Assembly (NCBI GenBank): GCA_934546685.1
Contig: CAKTEB010000020.1
Location: 1-31,792, forward strand
Source of the DNA: an uncultured Oscillospiraceae bacterium
GTDB lineage: Bacteria > Bacillota > Clostridia > Oscillospirales > Oscillospiraceae
Reading direction: 5' to 3'
DNA length: 31,792 nt
Shown here: piece after piece, positions 23,193 through 31,792 of the stretch
Numbering within the stretch: position 1 is the first letter of the stretch
Layout: every line of letters starts with the position of its first letter
Notes under the pieces: model-generated
Databases searched by the model: none
What the model saw: the letters and a program-made list of their open reading frames with translations, nothing else
Told to the model about the DNA's origin: nothing
Program-made: the position numbers and the translations under genes

Positions 23193-23595
23193 ACGGAAAG
23201 CGGAGCCCATCTCCCGGCGGCTTGGATTTATGATCCCGCTGCTGGTGTTTGTGCTGCTGCTGGTGCTGTGCTGCGGCGTCATCGCCTGTGTGTTTCTGCG
23301 GGCGGATGCGGTGAGTCAGCAGGCGGAGCGGGAGACCGTCGCGGTGACCCTCTGCCGGAATCAGGCGGAGCGGCTGCGGGCGGGGGTATTTCCGGAGCTG
23401 GATACGAAGCTCTATTATAAGGATACCTTAGAGGAATGCACACAGGAGCAGGGCGCCTATTATGTGATCGTCACCGGAACCCGGACGGCCACCGGCGCCG
23501 GGGAGCTCTTTGAGGGCACAGTAACGGCCTATTCCGCCCAGAATCAGGCCATCTACAGCCTGGATACGGCGGTATATCTGCCGGAAGGAAGGTAG
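23185..23595 (+). CDS. Small pilus-cluster membrane protein
   Basis: This 136-residue protein has an N-terminal helix (residues 14-38, LGFMIPLLVFVLLLVLCCGV) and an extracellular part with YYVIVTGTRTATGAGELF. The layout is pilin-like, without a clear prepilin peptidase site. The ATG at 23185 follows GGAGGTGG. It overlaps the upstream gene and is 2 bases from the next, so it is part of one translation-coupled string. No family name is certain. Confidence 0.72.
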   Translation: MRERKAEPISRRLGFMIPLLVFVLLLVLCCGVIACVFLRADAVSQQAERETVAVTLCRNQAERLRAGVFPELDTKLYYKDTLEECTQEQGAYYVIVTGTRTATGAGELFEGTVTAYSAQNQAIYSLDTAVYLPEGR

Positions 23596-23597
23596 CT

Positions 23598-24002
23598 ATG
23601 GGGAAGAAACGATTTCGCATCGGCAGCGTGGCGGTGCTGTTCGCGGTGGTGGTGCTGTGCGTGGCGATTTTCGGCGTGCTCACCGTGGCCACGGCGGTAT
23701 CGGATCGGCGCACGGCCCAGCAGTACGGCGACCACATGACTGCCCTTTATGCCTGTGAGAATGCGGGCCAGAAATGGCTCAGCCAAGCGGACGCCTATCT
23801 CTCCGGCCAGGGCCAGCTGCCCCCGGATACCCAGGAGGAGAACGGCACCCTCAGAACCACCATCACGCGGGAGAACATGAGCCTGGAGATCTGCCTGGAA
23901 ATTCAGGCTCAGGGCTATGAGATCCAGACATGGAGCTGCACCGCGGCCTGGGAGCCGGCGGAGAGCTGGAGCTTGACAGGAGGAACGACAAATGGAGATT
24001 GA
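23598..24002 (+). CDS. Small pilus-cluster membrane protein
   Basis: This 134-residue protein has an N-terminal membrane helix (residues 10-35, VAVLFAVVVLCVAIFGVLTV) and a beta-rich outside region with two cysteines (SLEICLEIQAQGY, TWSCTAAWEP). GGAAGG lies before the ATG. Its last 11 bases overlap the start of pilT. It is the fourth one-helix protein in a row, a set like the minor pilin groups of other type IV systems. Homology not recognised by eye. Confidence 0.72.
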   Translation: MGKKRFRIGSVAVLFAVVVLCVAIFGVLTVATAVSDRRTAQQYGDHMTALYACENAGQKWLSQADAYLSGQGQLPPDTQEENGTLRTTITRENMSLEICLEIQAQGYEIQTWSCTAAWEPAESWSLTGGTTNGD

Positions 24003-25056
24003 ACAGATCCTGCGCCAGGCCATCGAATGCGGCGCTTCCGATATCTTTGTGATCGCGGGCCTGCCCCTGACCTTTAAGGTCAACGGCGAGCAGGTCCGGC
24101 AGACCCAGGACGGCAACTATACCCCTCAACGCACCGAGGAATTCGCCCGGGAGGTCTACCGGCTGGCCAACCGGGAGGCGGGCTGCGTCACCGGCAGCGA
24201 GACCGATGACGACTTCTCCTTCTCCCTCAGCGGCATTGGCCGGTTCCGGGTGAATATGTTCCGCCAGCGGGGCAGCATCGCCGCGGTAGTCCGGGTCATC
24301 AGCTTTGGCCTTCCCACCCCGGAGGAGGCACATATCCCCCCGGAGGTCATGCGGATTGCTGCTATGAAAAAAGGCATCGTGCTGGTCACTGGGGCAGCGG
24401 GTTCCGGCAAATCCACTACCTTGGCCTGTGTCATCAATGAGATCAACAACACCCGCAGCGGCCATATTCTCACGCTGGAGGATCCGGTGGAGTACATCCA
24501 CCGGCACAACAAGTGCATCATCAGCCAGCGGGAGATCCACTGCGACTGCCCCAGCTATGTGGCGGCCCTGCGCAGCGCCCTCAGGGAGAGCCCGGACGTG
24601 ATCCTTTTGGGAGAGATGCGGGATCGGGAGACCATGGAGGTGGCCATGACCGCCGCGGAAACCGGACAGCTGCTTTTGTCCAGCCTCCATACCACCGGCG
24701 CGGCCAACACCATCGACCGGATCATCGACGCCTTCCCGCCCAATCAGCAGGCCCAGATCCGCCTCCAGCTCTCTATGGTGCTTCAGGCGGTCATCAGCCA
24801 GCAGCTGGTGCCGGATGTGAATGGCCAGCCCATCCCGGTTTTCGAGATCATGTACACCAACATGGCCATCCGAAACATGATCCGGGAGAGCAAGACCCAT
24901 ATGCTGGAGTCCGCCATTGCCTCCGGTACCGCCCAGGGCATGCGGACCATGGATATGGCCCTTCAGGATTTGGTGCGCCAGGGCCGGATTACCAAGGAGA
25001 CCGCTCTCACCCAATGCACCAACTACGAAAATATGAAAAAACGCCTGGGAATGTGA
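23992..25056 (+). CDS. pilT: PilT-family retraction ATPase
   Basis: This 354-residue protein is a textbook PilT: Walker A GAAGSGKST (residues 134-142), the Asp box ILTLEDPVEYIH, Walker B VILLGEMRD, the His box SLHTTGAANTIDRIID, and the C-terminal AIRNMIRE, the retraction signature AIRNLIRE with one change. It powers pilus retraction from the cytosol. AGGAGGA lies 9 bases before the ATG. A PilT without PilB in the same operon means the extension ATPase is elsewhere, or that the ATPase works both ways. It ends the operon; no clear terminator follows, but a new promoter lies 50 bases on. Confidence 0.93.
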   Translation: MEIEQILRQAIECGASDIFVIAGLPLTFKVNGEQVRQTQDGNYTPQRTEEFAREVYRLANREAGCVTGSETDDDFSFSLSGIGRFRVNMFRQRGSIAAVVRVISFGLPTPEEAHIPPEVMRIAAMKKGIVLVTGAAGSGKSTTLACVINEINNTRSGHILTLEDPVEYIHRHNKCIISQREIHCDCPSYVAALRSALRESPDVILLGEMRDRETMEVAMTAAETGQLLLSSLHTTGAANTIDRIIDAFPPNQQAQIRLQLSMVLQAVISQQLVPDVNGQPIPVFEIMYTNMAIRNMIRESKTHMLESAIASGTAQGMRTMDMALQDLVRQGRITKETALTQCTNYENMKKRLGM

Positions 25057-25105
25057 AGATTGCCCGAAAAGTCATGTAAAATTTCACCTTTTTAGCAAAA
25101 AAGTC

Positions 25106-25134
25106 GTGACAAATGGCGAAATGTGTGATATTCT
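25106..25134 (+). promoter_or_regulatory. Promoter of the SARP-like regulator
   Basis: GTGACA (25106-25111), a 17-base spacer and TATTCT (25129-25134) predict a start near 25141. A second candidate -10, TATAAT at 25139-25144, has no good -35. GAGGTGG precedes the gene at 25201. Confidence 0.5.
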
Positions 25135-25200
25135 GTATTATAATCAAGATTACGATGACGGAGGCAAGTACCTGCGCTATTTGAGAGGTGGCGATCGCGC

Positions 25201-26418
25201 ATGAGCAGCATTCTACAGGCGACGATGCTGGGAAAGTTTACCCTGTGCCAGCCGGGCATGGACGAGCCCCGGGCTATCAGCCTGGTGGGCCGGTCCCGGC
25301 GGCTGTGGACGCTGGTAGCCTATCTGATCCTGCATCAGGACCGCGGCGTTTCCGCGCAGGAGCTCATTGAGCTCTTGTGGCCCGACGAGGAGAAGAGCAA
25401 TCCGGCCAGCACCTTGCAAAATAATGTAAGCCGTGCCCGCAATGCCCTGGGCGAGCTGGGCTTTGAAAATCCAAAGGCCCTCATTGCCTATACCGACGGC
25501 TATTATAAGTGGGCCCTGGACTGTGAGACACAGCTGGACGCCCATCAGTTTGAGGAGCAGGCGAAGGCCGCCTTGGCCCGGGAGGATCGGGAGTCCGCCA
25601 TTACCCAGGCCAAGAGCGCCATTGCCCTTTACACCGGGGACTTCCTCCCCGATGCGGCCACGGAGCTTTGGTGCATCAACCTTAACGTTTATTACCGCTC
25701 CCTGTATATCCGCCTGTGCCGGGAGACCGTCCAGTGGCTGTTCCAAGCCGGCCGGGTGGATGAGGCCCGGCAGATCTGCGCGGCGGTGGTGCATATAGAC
25801 CCGGCGGCAGAGGAATTCAGCGTCTATCTGATGCAGGCCCTGACCCGCAGCGGCCAGGCCCAGAAGGCACTGGAGCACTATGAATATATCTGGCAGCTCT
25901 ACCGCGACACCTACGGCGTTGCCCCCACCGCAGCCCTGGAGGCGGAAAAATCCGCCGCCGTCCAGGAACTCTATGGCGGCGACATCCAGGATGCTGAGAT
26001 CCGCCAGTTCCTGCTGGGAGACGACGAGGAGGGCGGCGCGTTCTGCTGTGACAACAACGTATTCCGGGAGATCGTCAGCCTCCATGTCCGGGCCATGCGC
26101 CGCTCCAAGTCTCAGGCCCAGATCGCCATCATCCGGCTGGAGCAGCGGGACGTGGATCAGGAGCAGCGCGCTATCTACATGCGCCAGATGGAGACCACCC
26201 TCCAGCGCTCCCTCCGGGCCGGCGATCCCTTTACCCGTGTGGGCGCGGGGCAGTTCTGGGTGCTCTTGCCCGGGGCCACCACCTCCAACGGCGAAATGGT
26301 TATGGAGCGGATCATGGATCGCCTCCGGAAGGGATTCCCACGTTCCCCCGCTCGATTTACCTCGCGGGTTCTGGACCTTCGGGAGCTGGGCGACCGCATC
26401 GGCCTGGACCGCGCGTAA
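25201..26418 (+). CDS. SARP/BTAD transcriptional regulator with degenerate GGDEF domain
   Basis: This 405-residue protein has a winged helix at residues 5-100 (RSRRLWTLVAYLILHQDRGV, SAQELIELLWPDEEKSNPAS, TLQNNVSRARNALGELG). A bacterial transcriptional activator repeat domain follows (about 115-260, ending LEHYEYIWQLYRDTYGVAPT), the SARP/AfsR layout. A third domain (about 280-400) has the secondary pattern of GGDEF, with GAGQF (348-352) in place of GGDEF, so it cannot make cyclic di-GMP but might bind it or GTP. It lies between the pilus operon and the adhesin and could control either. A strong terminator follows. SARP proteins are best known from Actinobacteria; this domain fusion is unusual. 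Confidence 0.85.
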   Translation: MSSILQATMLGKFTLCQPGMDEPRAISLVGRSRRLWTLVAYLILHQDRGVSAQELIELLWPDEEKSNPASTLQNNVSRARNALGELGFENPKALIAYTDGYYKWALDCETQLDAHQFEEQAKAALAREDRESAITQAKSAIALYTGDFLPDAATELWCINLNVYYRSLYIRLCRETVQWLFQAGRVDEARQICAAVVHIDPAAEEFSVYLMQALTRSGQAQKALEHYEYIWQLYRDTYGVAPTAALEAEKSAAVQELYGGDIQDAEIRQFLLGDDEEGGAFCCDNNVFREIVSLHVRAMRRSKSQAQIAIIRLEQRDVDQEQRAIYMRQMETTLQRSLRAGDPFTRVGAGQFWVLLPGATTSNGEMVMERIMDRLRKGFPRSPARFTSRVLDLRELGDRIGLDRA

Positions 26419-26440
26419 CATCAAAATATGGATTTTCTGG

Positions 26441-26482
26441 TCACACCAAAAAACTTTTTACGTTTTTTGGTGTGATTTTTTT
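26441..26482 (+). terminator. Strong terminator after the SARP-like gene
   Basis: A perfect 14-bp stem (26441-26454 with 26462-26475) with a 7-base loop is followed by 7 T's. Confidence 0.92.
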
Positions 26483-26551
26483 CAAATCATAGTGTTATCA
26501 TAGAGCCGCATAGTATACTGATGGTACAAAAAAGCGAAATGGAGGGGTTGT

Positions 26552-26908
26552 GTGAGAGAAAACCGAATGCTCCCGATTGGGATGAACACCTTTCGGATCT
26601 TCATCGATAGCTGCGACGGCGGCCAGATCCGTGGTAAAATCTCAGGCGGCTCTATTAAAGAACCCGTGGCCTTCACTAGCCTGTCCCGCATGGTGCTCCT
26701 GATCGAGGAGCGGCTGGATATCATGGCCGACGAGCCAGAGCAGCCCCCTGTGGTTCACCCCGGCGTCCCCACCTTCGAGCTGGAGATCCTATTCCGCCAG
26801 AACTACAGCTGGCAGGGGCGGCTCCGTTGGCCCACCGGCGGCCAGGAGGCTGCCTTCCGCAGTGTGCTGGAGCTCCTGGTGCTCATGGAAACCATCTTGG
26901 CACAGTAA
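26552..26908 (+). CDS. Small conserved protein of unknown function
   Basis: This 118-residue soluble protein (FRIFIDSCDGGQIRGKISGG, then FRQNYSWQGRLRWPTGGQ and AAFRSVLELLVLMETIL) has no signal or membrane helix. The GTG at 26552 follows GGAGGGG by 4 bases; an ATG at 26567 is the alternative. It lies between the SARP-like regulator and the adhesin, 51 bases before the latter. I recall similar small proteins beside surface-protein genes in gut Clostridia, but no function. The repeated FxSLxxMVLxIEexLD type helix may form a dimer. Confidence 0.7.
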   Translation: MRENRMLPIGMNTFRIFIDSCDGGQIRGKISGGSIKEPVAFTSLSRMVLLIEERLDIMADEPEQPPVVHPGVPTFELEILFRQNYSWQGRLRWPTGGQEAAFRSVLELLVLMETILAQ

Positions 26909-26959
26909 ACCTGAAACTACAATCAATCGACTGGAAATACAAATGTAGGAGGAATCGCT

Positions 26960-29900
26960 ATGAAAAAACGAATGCTGGCCCTATTGCTGACGGTTTGCAT
27001 GCTTGCGTCCGTGTTCCCCACCAGCGCCTTTGCGCTGCCTGAGGATGGCCCAGCCTGCATCTGCACGGCCCACTGTGAGTCTGGCGCAGAAAACGCGGAT
27101 TGCCCCGTCTGCTCTGCGGGCGGCGCCTGCGCGGTGGACGCTCCTGTGGTGCAAACTGAGCAGCCAACAGTGGCCACTACCCCGGCAGTGACCGAGACCA
27201 CCCCGGCAGTGACAGAGGCCACCACCTCGGCAGAGCCTGAGACCACCCCTTCGGCTGAGCCCCAGGATGAGCGTCAGAACGAGACCATGACCCTGGCCCT
27301 GGGGGCCGCTCCCGCCGCTGTGGCGGAGAGCAGCCTGAACGAGGACGAGGGTTCCACTGTGGAGACCAAGGACGAGACCAAGGACGAGATCAAGGACGAG
27401 CCCAAGGACGAGCCCAAGGACGAGCCCAAGGACGAGCCCAAGGACGAGCCCAAGGACGAGACCAAAGACAAAGCCAAGGGCGAGGGTTCCGTGAAGGAGT
27501 CTGAGGACAAGAACGAGGACGAAGATTCCGTGATGGATTCTGAGGACGAGACCGAGGACGAAGATTCCGTGATGGATTCTGAGAACGAAACCGAGGACGA
27601 GAGTAATAAAACTAGCGTCAGCATTACTGGCCCCGATACCGTAGCTATGTTTGAGACGATTCAGCTCGAATATACGCTGACTCCCACTGGCGCTACTGGC
27701 ACGAATGTGAGATGGGAGTCTGACAATACCAGCGTGCTGACGGTAAATGAGAACGGAATAGTTACCGGTATTACCGAGGGCACTGCGAATGTTGTGGTTA
27801 CTGTTAATGGAATGACTGCCAAAAAGCAGGTTAAGGTTACAGCTCCGAATGCAAGCACGGCAACAAGCCAGTCGGTAGGTATTTATTATGTACTTCCTGG
27901 AAGAAGATTGGACTCCAACGCAAATGCTGATTGGGGAAAAGTAACTTCGAGCGGTACTGCAAATTTCAGAGGTATTGGTAACACATGGGGGAGCCGAATA
28001 ACAACGCCCGGTGGGGCCTATGTTTGGAATAGCTACTCTGTGGCAGGAAGAGTTACGAACTGGAATACAAGTGGAACAATGACTGCAAAGGGCTTTCAAA
28101 TTACAAAAGGCAATGGCGGAGACCTATGGCACCAAATCTATAATGCATATAAAGCGTTTGCTGGGGACAAGATTCCTGATGAGACAAAAGTAGAAGCAAT
28201 TTATCTGGTGCCTTATAAGATTTCGTACAATTGTGAAAGCTACGGAACGGGTAACAAGTACTATAATGTAGACTGCCAAGTTGTTATTGAAGCAAAAGAT
28301 GTTTATACGGTAACGTATAATGTCCAGTGGCCACAAAACGAAGAAAAACAGTTCTCTTCGGCAACGAATCCCAAAGCTGTTACAAAGGGCGAAACAACAA
28401 CTCCTCCGTCGATGCAACAGACCAGAAAGTATAATGGCGTCACCTATACCTTCGATGGCTGGTATCTGGATAAGAATCTGACCCAGAAGGCCGAATTCCC
28501 GGAAAGCGGATATCCTGTAACCAGTAATTTGGATTTTTACGCTAAGTATGTAGCGGGTTATCAGGTGAAGTATGATACGAATGACGGAAGGCTGACGATT
28601 CCTCTTACTTATTCTGTGAATGAAGGAGCCACGTATTACGTTGTAAGCGCAGAACCAACTCGCAACGGCTATGAGTTTATCGGTTGGTCTTATTCCGGTG
28701 TTGAAGGATCGAATGTTACTGGTGCTAATGAGGCTGGGTACTTAGTGGGTGGAAGCTCCTTTGTGATGCCTGGTAATGATGTCACCTTGACCGCGCAGTG
28801 GAAGGCAAAGGCTACACTGACCTATTATGCAAACAATAATACGCCTGCCAACTCCACTCCTATTGCGGGGTATGCCGGTGATAAGCATACAGTCAGCGGA
28901 ATCCGTACCTTTGACTTCCAGACACCTGCTGGCAAACGGTTTGCTGGATGGAATACTAAGGCAGATGGTTCTGGTACTTTCTATGCGGCTAACAGTGAGT
29001 ACACCCTGAAGGCTGGCGAAAACAAGCTGTATGCCATTTGGGAAGATATCCCCAAGGTAATCTACTATGCCAACGATGGCACGGATAAATCTTATACCGA
29101 TGACGGCAACGGCAAATATGTAATTGGAAAGACAGCAACTGTCTTGACAAACAAGGCTACGAACTTTGATAGTCCCCTCTATAAACAGTTCTCTGGTTGG
29201 AGCACTACTACCAACGGCATCGCTGAGTATGGCGGCGATACAAATAAGAACGAAATTACGCTGGCGGAAACCGTAACCAAGCTGTATGCTGTGTGGGTGT
29301 ATAGTAATGCTACGCTGACCTATCATGCAAACCACAGTGATTACGCCGATGGAGACAAAATTGAGCATTCTGTTTCTGGTGTTCATGCAGGTAGTAAAGT
29401 CACGGCACTGACTTACGATGCTACTAAAATGAAGACAGCCGACAATAAAACGTTTATGGGCTGGGCTACGAGTGCCAATGGAAGCGTAGCATATGCTCCT
29501 GAGGACACCGTCACGCTTGATGCTGGTACCAACGACCTGTACGCTGTTTGGAAGCAGGATTACACAGTGAAATATGACCTAAAGGGCGGCACCTGGACAG
29601 GTGATACCCAGACAACCTACACTGTGGCTGAGAGCGTAGAGGTTACAGTAAAAGCAGATCCCAGCAGAGCGGGCTATGAGTTCACTGGCTGGACTGTGAA
29701 GAAATCCGATGGTAACGCTGTGTCTGTAACCGAAAAGGATGGCAAGAAGACTTTTACTATGCCCGCAAGCAACGTGACTATTACGGCCAACTGGGAAGCA
29801 AAAGAGTACAAAGTAACGTACATTCTGGACGGCGGCAAATGGACTACTGGCGATCAGAACACAGAGTACACTAAGAAGTGTGACGAAAAGGTTAAAGTAA

Positions 29901-31792
29901 AGCAGGATCCTAGCAAGGAAGGCTATCGCTTTAACGGCTGGGAAGCTAAGACTGAGAGCGGCAACCCTGTAACAATAACTGATAGCAAGTTCACCATGCC
30001 CGCAGACAACGTAGTCCTGACTGCAAAGTGGGTGAAGACCTATACCGTCACTTGGAAGGTTGAAGGTGAAACCAAAGCTCGGGAGACCAAGGAGTTTGAC
30101 GAAGGTACTTCTAGAACTGCCGTTGAAGCCAAAGCCCCCGATGTTCCTACTAAGGCTGCTGACGAAGAGTATACCTATACATACTCTAACTGGAACACCG
30201 CTAACTATGAAAAACTGACTGACGATATTACCTACACCTCCACGCTTACCAAAACTCCGAAGACCTATAACGTGGCGTATGCTGCGCCAGGTGCTGACAA
30301 CTGGGATACCAGCGAGAATCATACTGCGGCATTTAATTCTCAGGTTACGATTACAAGTGCAGAGCCTACCAGAACCGGCTACACCTTCGACGGTTGGGCA
30401 TATGCTGGCAAAAAGTACGGCAAGGACTATACCGAGTCCTTTACGATGCCTGCCAAGAATGTTGAGCTGACTGCAACCTGGAAAGCAATCGACTACACCG
30501 TAACCTACAAGGTGGATAAAGACGGTGAGAACTTTGGCCAGGAAACGAAGTACAACTATCAGGATCCGGTAAAAATCATCGATCAGGTTCCTACCAAGAC
30601 TGGCTACACCTTCAACGGCTGGACGAGTGATCAGATTCCTGAGCATAAGACCAACCCTGTCAAGAGCGGCGAGTTTAAGATGCCCGCTAAAAATGTCGTA
30701 CTGGTTGCCAACTGGACTGCAAATGACCAGAAGCTGACCTATGATCTGGCTGGCGGCCAGTGGGACGATGCGACAATCGAGAAAGAGCAGACCCACAAGA
30801 CCGGCGAAAAGGTAACGGTTGAGAAAGCTCCCAAGCGGGACGGTTACACCTTTACCGGCTGGACCTACAGCGAGAACATTCAGCTGAACGAAGACGGGAA
30901 GACCTTCCAGATGCCCGCAGCGGAAGCAACCATCACCGCCAACTGGAAGCAGAACCATTACACCATTACTTGGATCAACGATGACGGTACAGTCCTGTAC
31001 AAGGATACCAATGCTACCTACGGAAGCATGCCAGATTACAAGGGCGTTACGACACCGACCAAGAATGGCAATGCTGAATTCGGCTATACCTTTACTGGCT
31101 GGGATAAGGCTTATACCGAAGTGACCAGCGATCAGACCTACAAAGCAACCTACGAAAGCTACACCAAGACCTATACCGTAACATGGGTGGACTATAACGG
31201 TGAGGTGCTTAGAACCGATAAGAAAGTCGCATATGGCACGACGCCCAATTACGGCTCCGATCCCAAGAGAGAGAACTCTAATGGCTATACTTATCAGTTC
31301 AAGGGCTGGAGCCCCACCATTGAGAAAGTGACTGGCGATGCAGCGTATACGGCACAGTATACAGAAACTGTAATCCCGACTCCCACTCCCAGTGAGGAGC
31401 CCACGAATCCGACCCCGACTCCCACTCCGAGCACCGAGCCGACCCCGACTCCCACTCCGAGCACTGAGCCGACCCCGACTCCCACTCCCAGTGAGGAGCC
31501 TGTGAATCCGACTCCTACTCCTAGCACAACTCCCACCCCCGCTCCTACCACGGAGCCTACCCCCAGCGCTACCCCCACTCCCAGCACGGAGCCCACTACC
31601 CCCAGCACAACTCCTACTCCCGCACCCAGCACTACCCCCACGACTCCTGCTGAGAACCCCACTCCCGCACCCACCAACAGCCCTGCACCGGCTCCTACCC
31701 CCGCACCGACTACCCCCAATACCCCCGCAAATAACACCCCCGCAAACAATACCCCTGCAAATACCCCCGCACCGGTGCCCGCTGCTGTGACC
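26960..31792 (+). CDS. Giant InlB B-repeat surface adhesin, partial at the 3' end
   Basis: The frame is open from the ATG at 26960 to the right edge (1611 codons) without a stop. A signal peptide (residues 1-25, cut after SAFA) precedes a Cys-rich motif (PACICTAHC, ADCPVCSAGGAC), an acidic Lys-Asp-Glu-Pro repeat (about 138-173), a Big_2 Ig-like domain (about 219-295), and about 13 InlB B-repeat/Flg_new units (about 445-1470), each with a GYxFxGW-type end. A Thr/Pro-rich stalk (from about 1472) follows. It should be an exported, wall-linked adhesin; the anchor lies outside the window. AGGAGGA lies before the ATG. Codon use from about 27600 is visibly AT-richer than in neighbours, hinting at separate origin or relaxed selection. 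Confidence 0.9.
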   Translation, partial: MKKRMLALLLTVCMLASVFPTSAFALPEDGPACICTAHCESGAENADCPVCSAGGACAVDAPVVQTEQPTVATTPAVTETTPAVTEATTSAEPETTPSAEPQDERQNETMTLALGAAPAAVAESSLNEDEGSTVETKDETKDEIKDEPKDEPKDEPKDEPKDEPKDETKDKAKGEGSVKESEDKNEDEDSVMDSEDETEDEDSVMDSENETEDESNKTSVSITGPDTVAMFETIQLEYTLTPTGATGTNVRWESDNTSVLTVNENGIVTGITEGTANVVVTVNGMTAKKQVKVTAPNASTATSQSVGIYYVLPGRRLDSNANADWGKVTSSGTANFRGIGNTWGSRITTPGGAYVWNSYSVAGRVTNWNTSGTMTAKGFQITKGNGGDLWHQIYNAYKAFAGDKIPDETKVEAIYLVPYKISYNCESYGTGNKYYNVDCQVVIEAKDVYTVTYNVQWPQNEEKQFSSATNPKAVTKGETTTPPSMQQTRKYNGVTYTFDGWYLDKNLTQKAEFPESGYPVTSNLDFYAKYVAGYQVKYDTNDGRLTIPLTYSVNEGATYYVVSAEPTRNGYEFIGWSYSGVEGSNVTGANEAGYLVGGSSFVMPGNDVTLTAQWKAKATLTYYANNNTPANSTPIAGYAGDKHTVSGIRTFDFQTPAGKRFAGWNTKADGSGTFYAANSEYTLKAGENKLYAIWEDIPKVIYYANDGTDKSYTDDGNGKYVIGKTATVLTNKATNFDSPLYKQFSGWSTTTNGIAEYGGDTNKNEITLAETVTKLYAVWVYSNATLTYHANHSDYADGDKIEHSVSGVHAGSKVTALTYDATKMKTADNKTFMGWATSANGSVAYAPEDTVTLDAGTNDLYAVWKQDYTVKYDLKGGTWTGDTQTTYTVAESVEVTVKADPSRAGYEFTGWTVKKSDGNAVSVTEKDGKKTFTMPASNVTITANWEAKEYKVTYILDGGKWTTGDQNTEYTKKCDEKVKVKQDPSKEGYRFNGWEAKTESGNPVTITDSKFTMPADNVVLTAKWVKTYTVTWKVEGETKARETKEFDEGTSRTAVEAKAPDVPTKAADEEYTYTYSNWNTANYEKLTDDITYTSTLTKTPKTYNVAYAAPGADNWDTSENHTAAFNSQVTITSAEPTRTGYTFDGWAYAGKKYGKDYTESFTMPAKNVELTATWKAIDYTVTYKVDKDGENFGQETKYNYQDPVKIIDQVPTKTGYTFNGWTSDQIPEHKTNPVKSGEFKMPAKNVVLVANWTANDQKLTYDLAGGQWDDATIEKEQTHKTGEKVTVEKAPKRDGYTFTGWTYSENIQLNEDGKTFQMPAAEATITANWKQNHYTITWINDDGTVLYKDTNATYGSMPDYKGVTTPTKNGNAEFGYTFTGWDKAYTEVTSDQTYKATYESYTKTYTVTWVDYNGEVLRTDKKVAYGTTPNYGSDPKRENSNGYTYQFKGWSPTIEKVTGDAAYTAQYTETVIPTPTPSEEPTNPTPTPTPSTEPTPTPTPSTEPTPTPTPSEEPVNPTPTPSTTPTPAPTTEPTPSATPTPSTEPTTPSTTPTPAPSTTPTTPAENPTPAPTNSPAPAPTPAPTTPNTPANNTPANNTPANTPAPVPAAVT
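27371..27478 (+). repeat. Nine tandem 12-bp units in the adhesin gene
   Basis: Nine units of GACGAGNCCAAG-type sequence encode (Lys-Asp-Glu-Pro/Thr/Ile) repeats; five in the middle are identical. The 12-bp unit keeps frame, so slipped-strand copy changes would lengthen or shorten the stalk without breaking it. A second repeat, two 39-bp units coding EDEDSVMDSE, lies at about 27517-27600. Confidence 0.85.
31373..31792 (+). repeat. Thr-Pro-rich repetitive stalk region
   Basis: The region is built of short repeats coding TPTPTPST(E)P and later TPANN/TPAPT types. Near-identical 27-bp units occur around 31413-31490. It runs to the window edge and probably spans the cell wall. The minus-strand frame over it (31294-31749) is a by-product of the repeats. 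Confidence 0.85.

Noticed and set aside
23863..25014. 383-residue open frame on the minus strand
   Set aside because: It lies opposite pilT, which has all the expected motifs.
25213..26424. 403-residue open frame on the minus strand
   Set aside because: It mirrors the SARP-like gene almost end to end and shows no domain.
27371..27478. Possible CRISPR-like short repeat array
   Set aside because: The units are directly adjacent 12-mers with no spacers and are in frame within a protein gene.
29579..30958. 459-residue open frame on the minus strand
   Set aside because: It lies wholly inside the adhesin gene, has no ribosome site or known domain, and reflects the repeats and codon choice of the real gene on the other strand.

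Overview
The window looks like a GC-rich, spore-forming gut Clostridia chromosome, close to Oscillospiraceae such as Flavonifractor or Oscillibacter. The reasons are a SpoVT sporulation-regulator fragment, strong AGGAGG-type ribosome binding sites, ECF-type vitamin transport, an InlB-repeat surface protein, and integrative-element genes of the kind common in gut Firmicutes. Family names come from recognising motifs by eye; no database search was run. There are no rRNA genes, and I saw no tRNA gene or CRISPR array.

Region 1 (1-6516) is a sulfur-themed block. It holds a cobalamin-independent methionine synthase-like gene (cut by the left edge) divergent from a LysR-type regulator. A second LysR regulator with sufE follows on the minus strand. 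Divergent from these is a translationally coupled pair: an L-fucose-isomerase-like protein and a SufS-type cysteine desulfurase with an unusual N-terminal extension. Both divergent intergenic regions carry LysR-type inverted repeats. How a fucose-isomerase fold and a desulfurase system work together is not known to me, and this is the best candidate here for an undescribed pathway.

Region 2 (6638-13494) is mobile-element debris. An Old Yellow Enzyme gene is fused to a fragment of an IS21 IstB helper ATPase. Next come an IS3 OrfA remnant, two internally deleted small element genes, a RelB/DinJ-Doc toxin-antitoxin operon and a RhuM-family gene. The block ends with a large serine recombinase whose frame runs directly into the C-terminal GAF part of spoVT. 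The 5' part of spoVT is not in the window. The element's other end therefore lies further left or has been lost, and the sulfur block may be cargo.

Region 3 (13547-20022) is housekeeping and envelope functions. It has a secreted alpha/beta hydrolase, a mini ferredoxin-thioredoxin-reductase-like protein with thioredoxin, and a cobalamin-riboswitch-controlled pair (DUF4430 protein plus ECF S-component). A minus-strand operon encodes a dCache-GGDEF diguanylate cyclase, a methyltransferase and a CPBP intramembrane protease, with an exact-consensus sigma-A promoter.

Region 4 (20373-31792) is surface structures. A transglutaminase-like lipoprotein heads a type IV pilus/type II secretion-like operon (PilC/GspF, four small one-TM proteins, PilT). 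A SARP/BTAD regulator fused to a degenerate GGDEF domain follows, then a small conserved protein. Last is a giant InlB B-repeat adhesin that runs off the right edge. Cyclic-di-GMP signalling (the active cyclase) next to pilus genes and a degenerate-GGDEF regulator suggests a linked surface-attachment programme.
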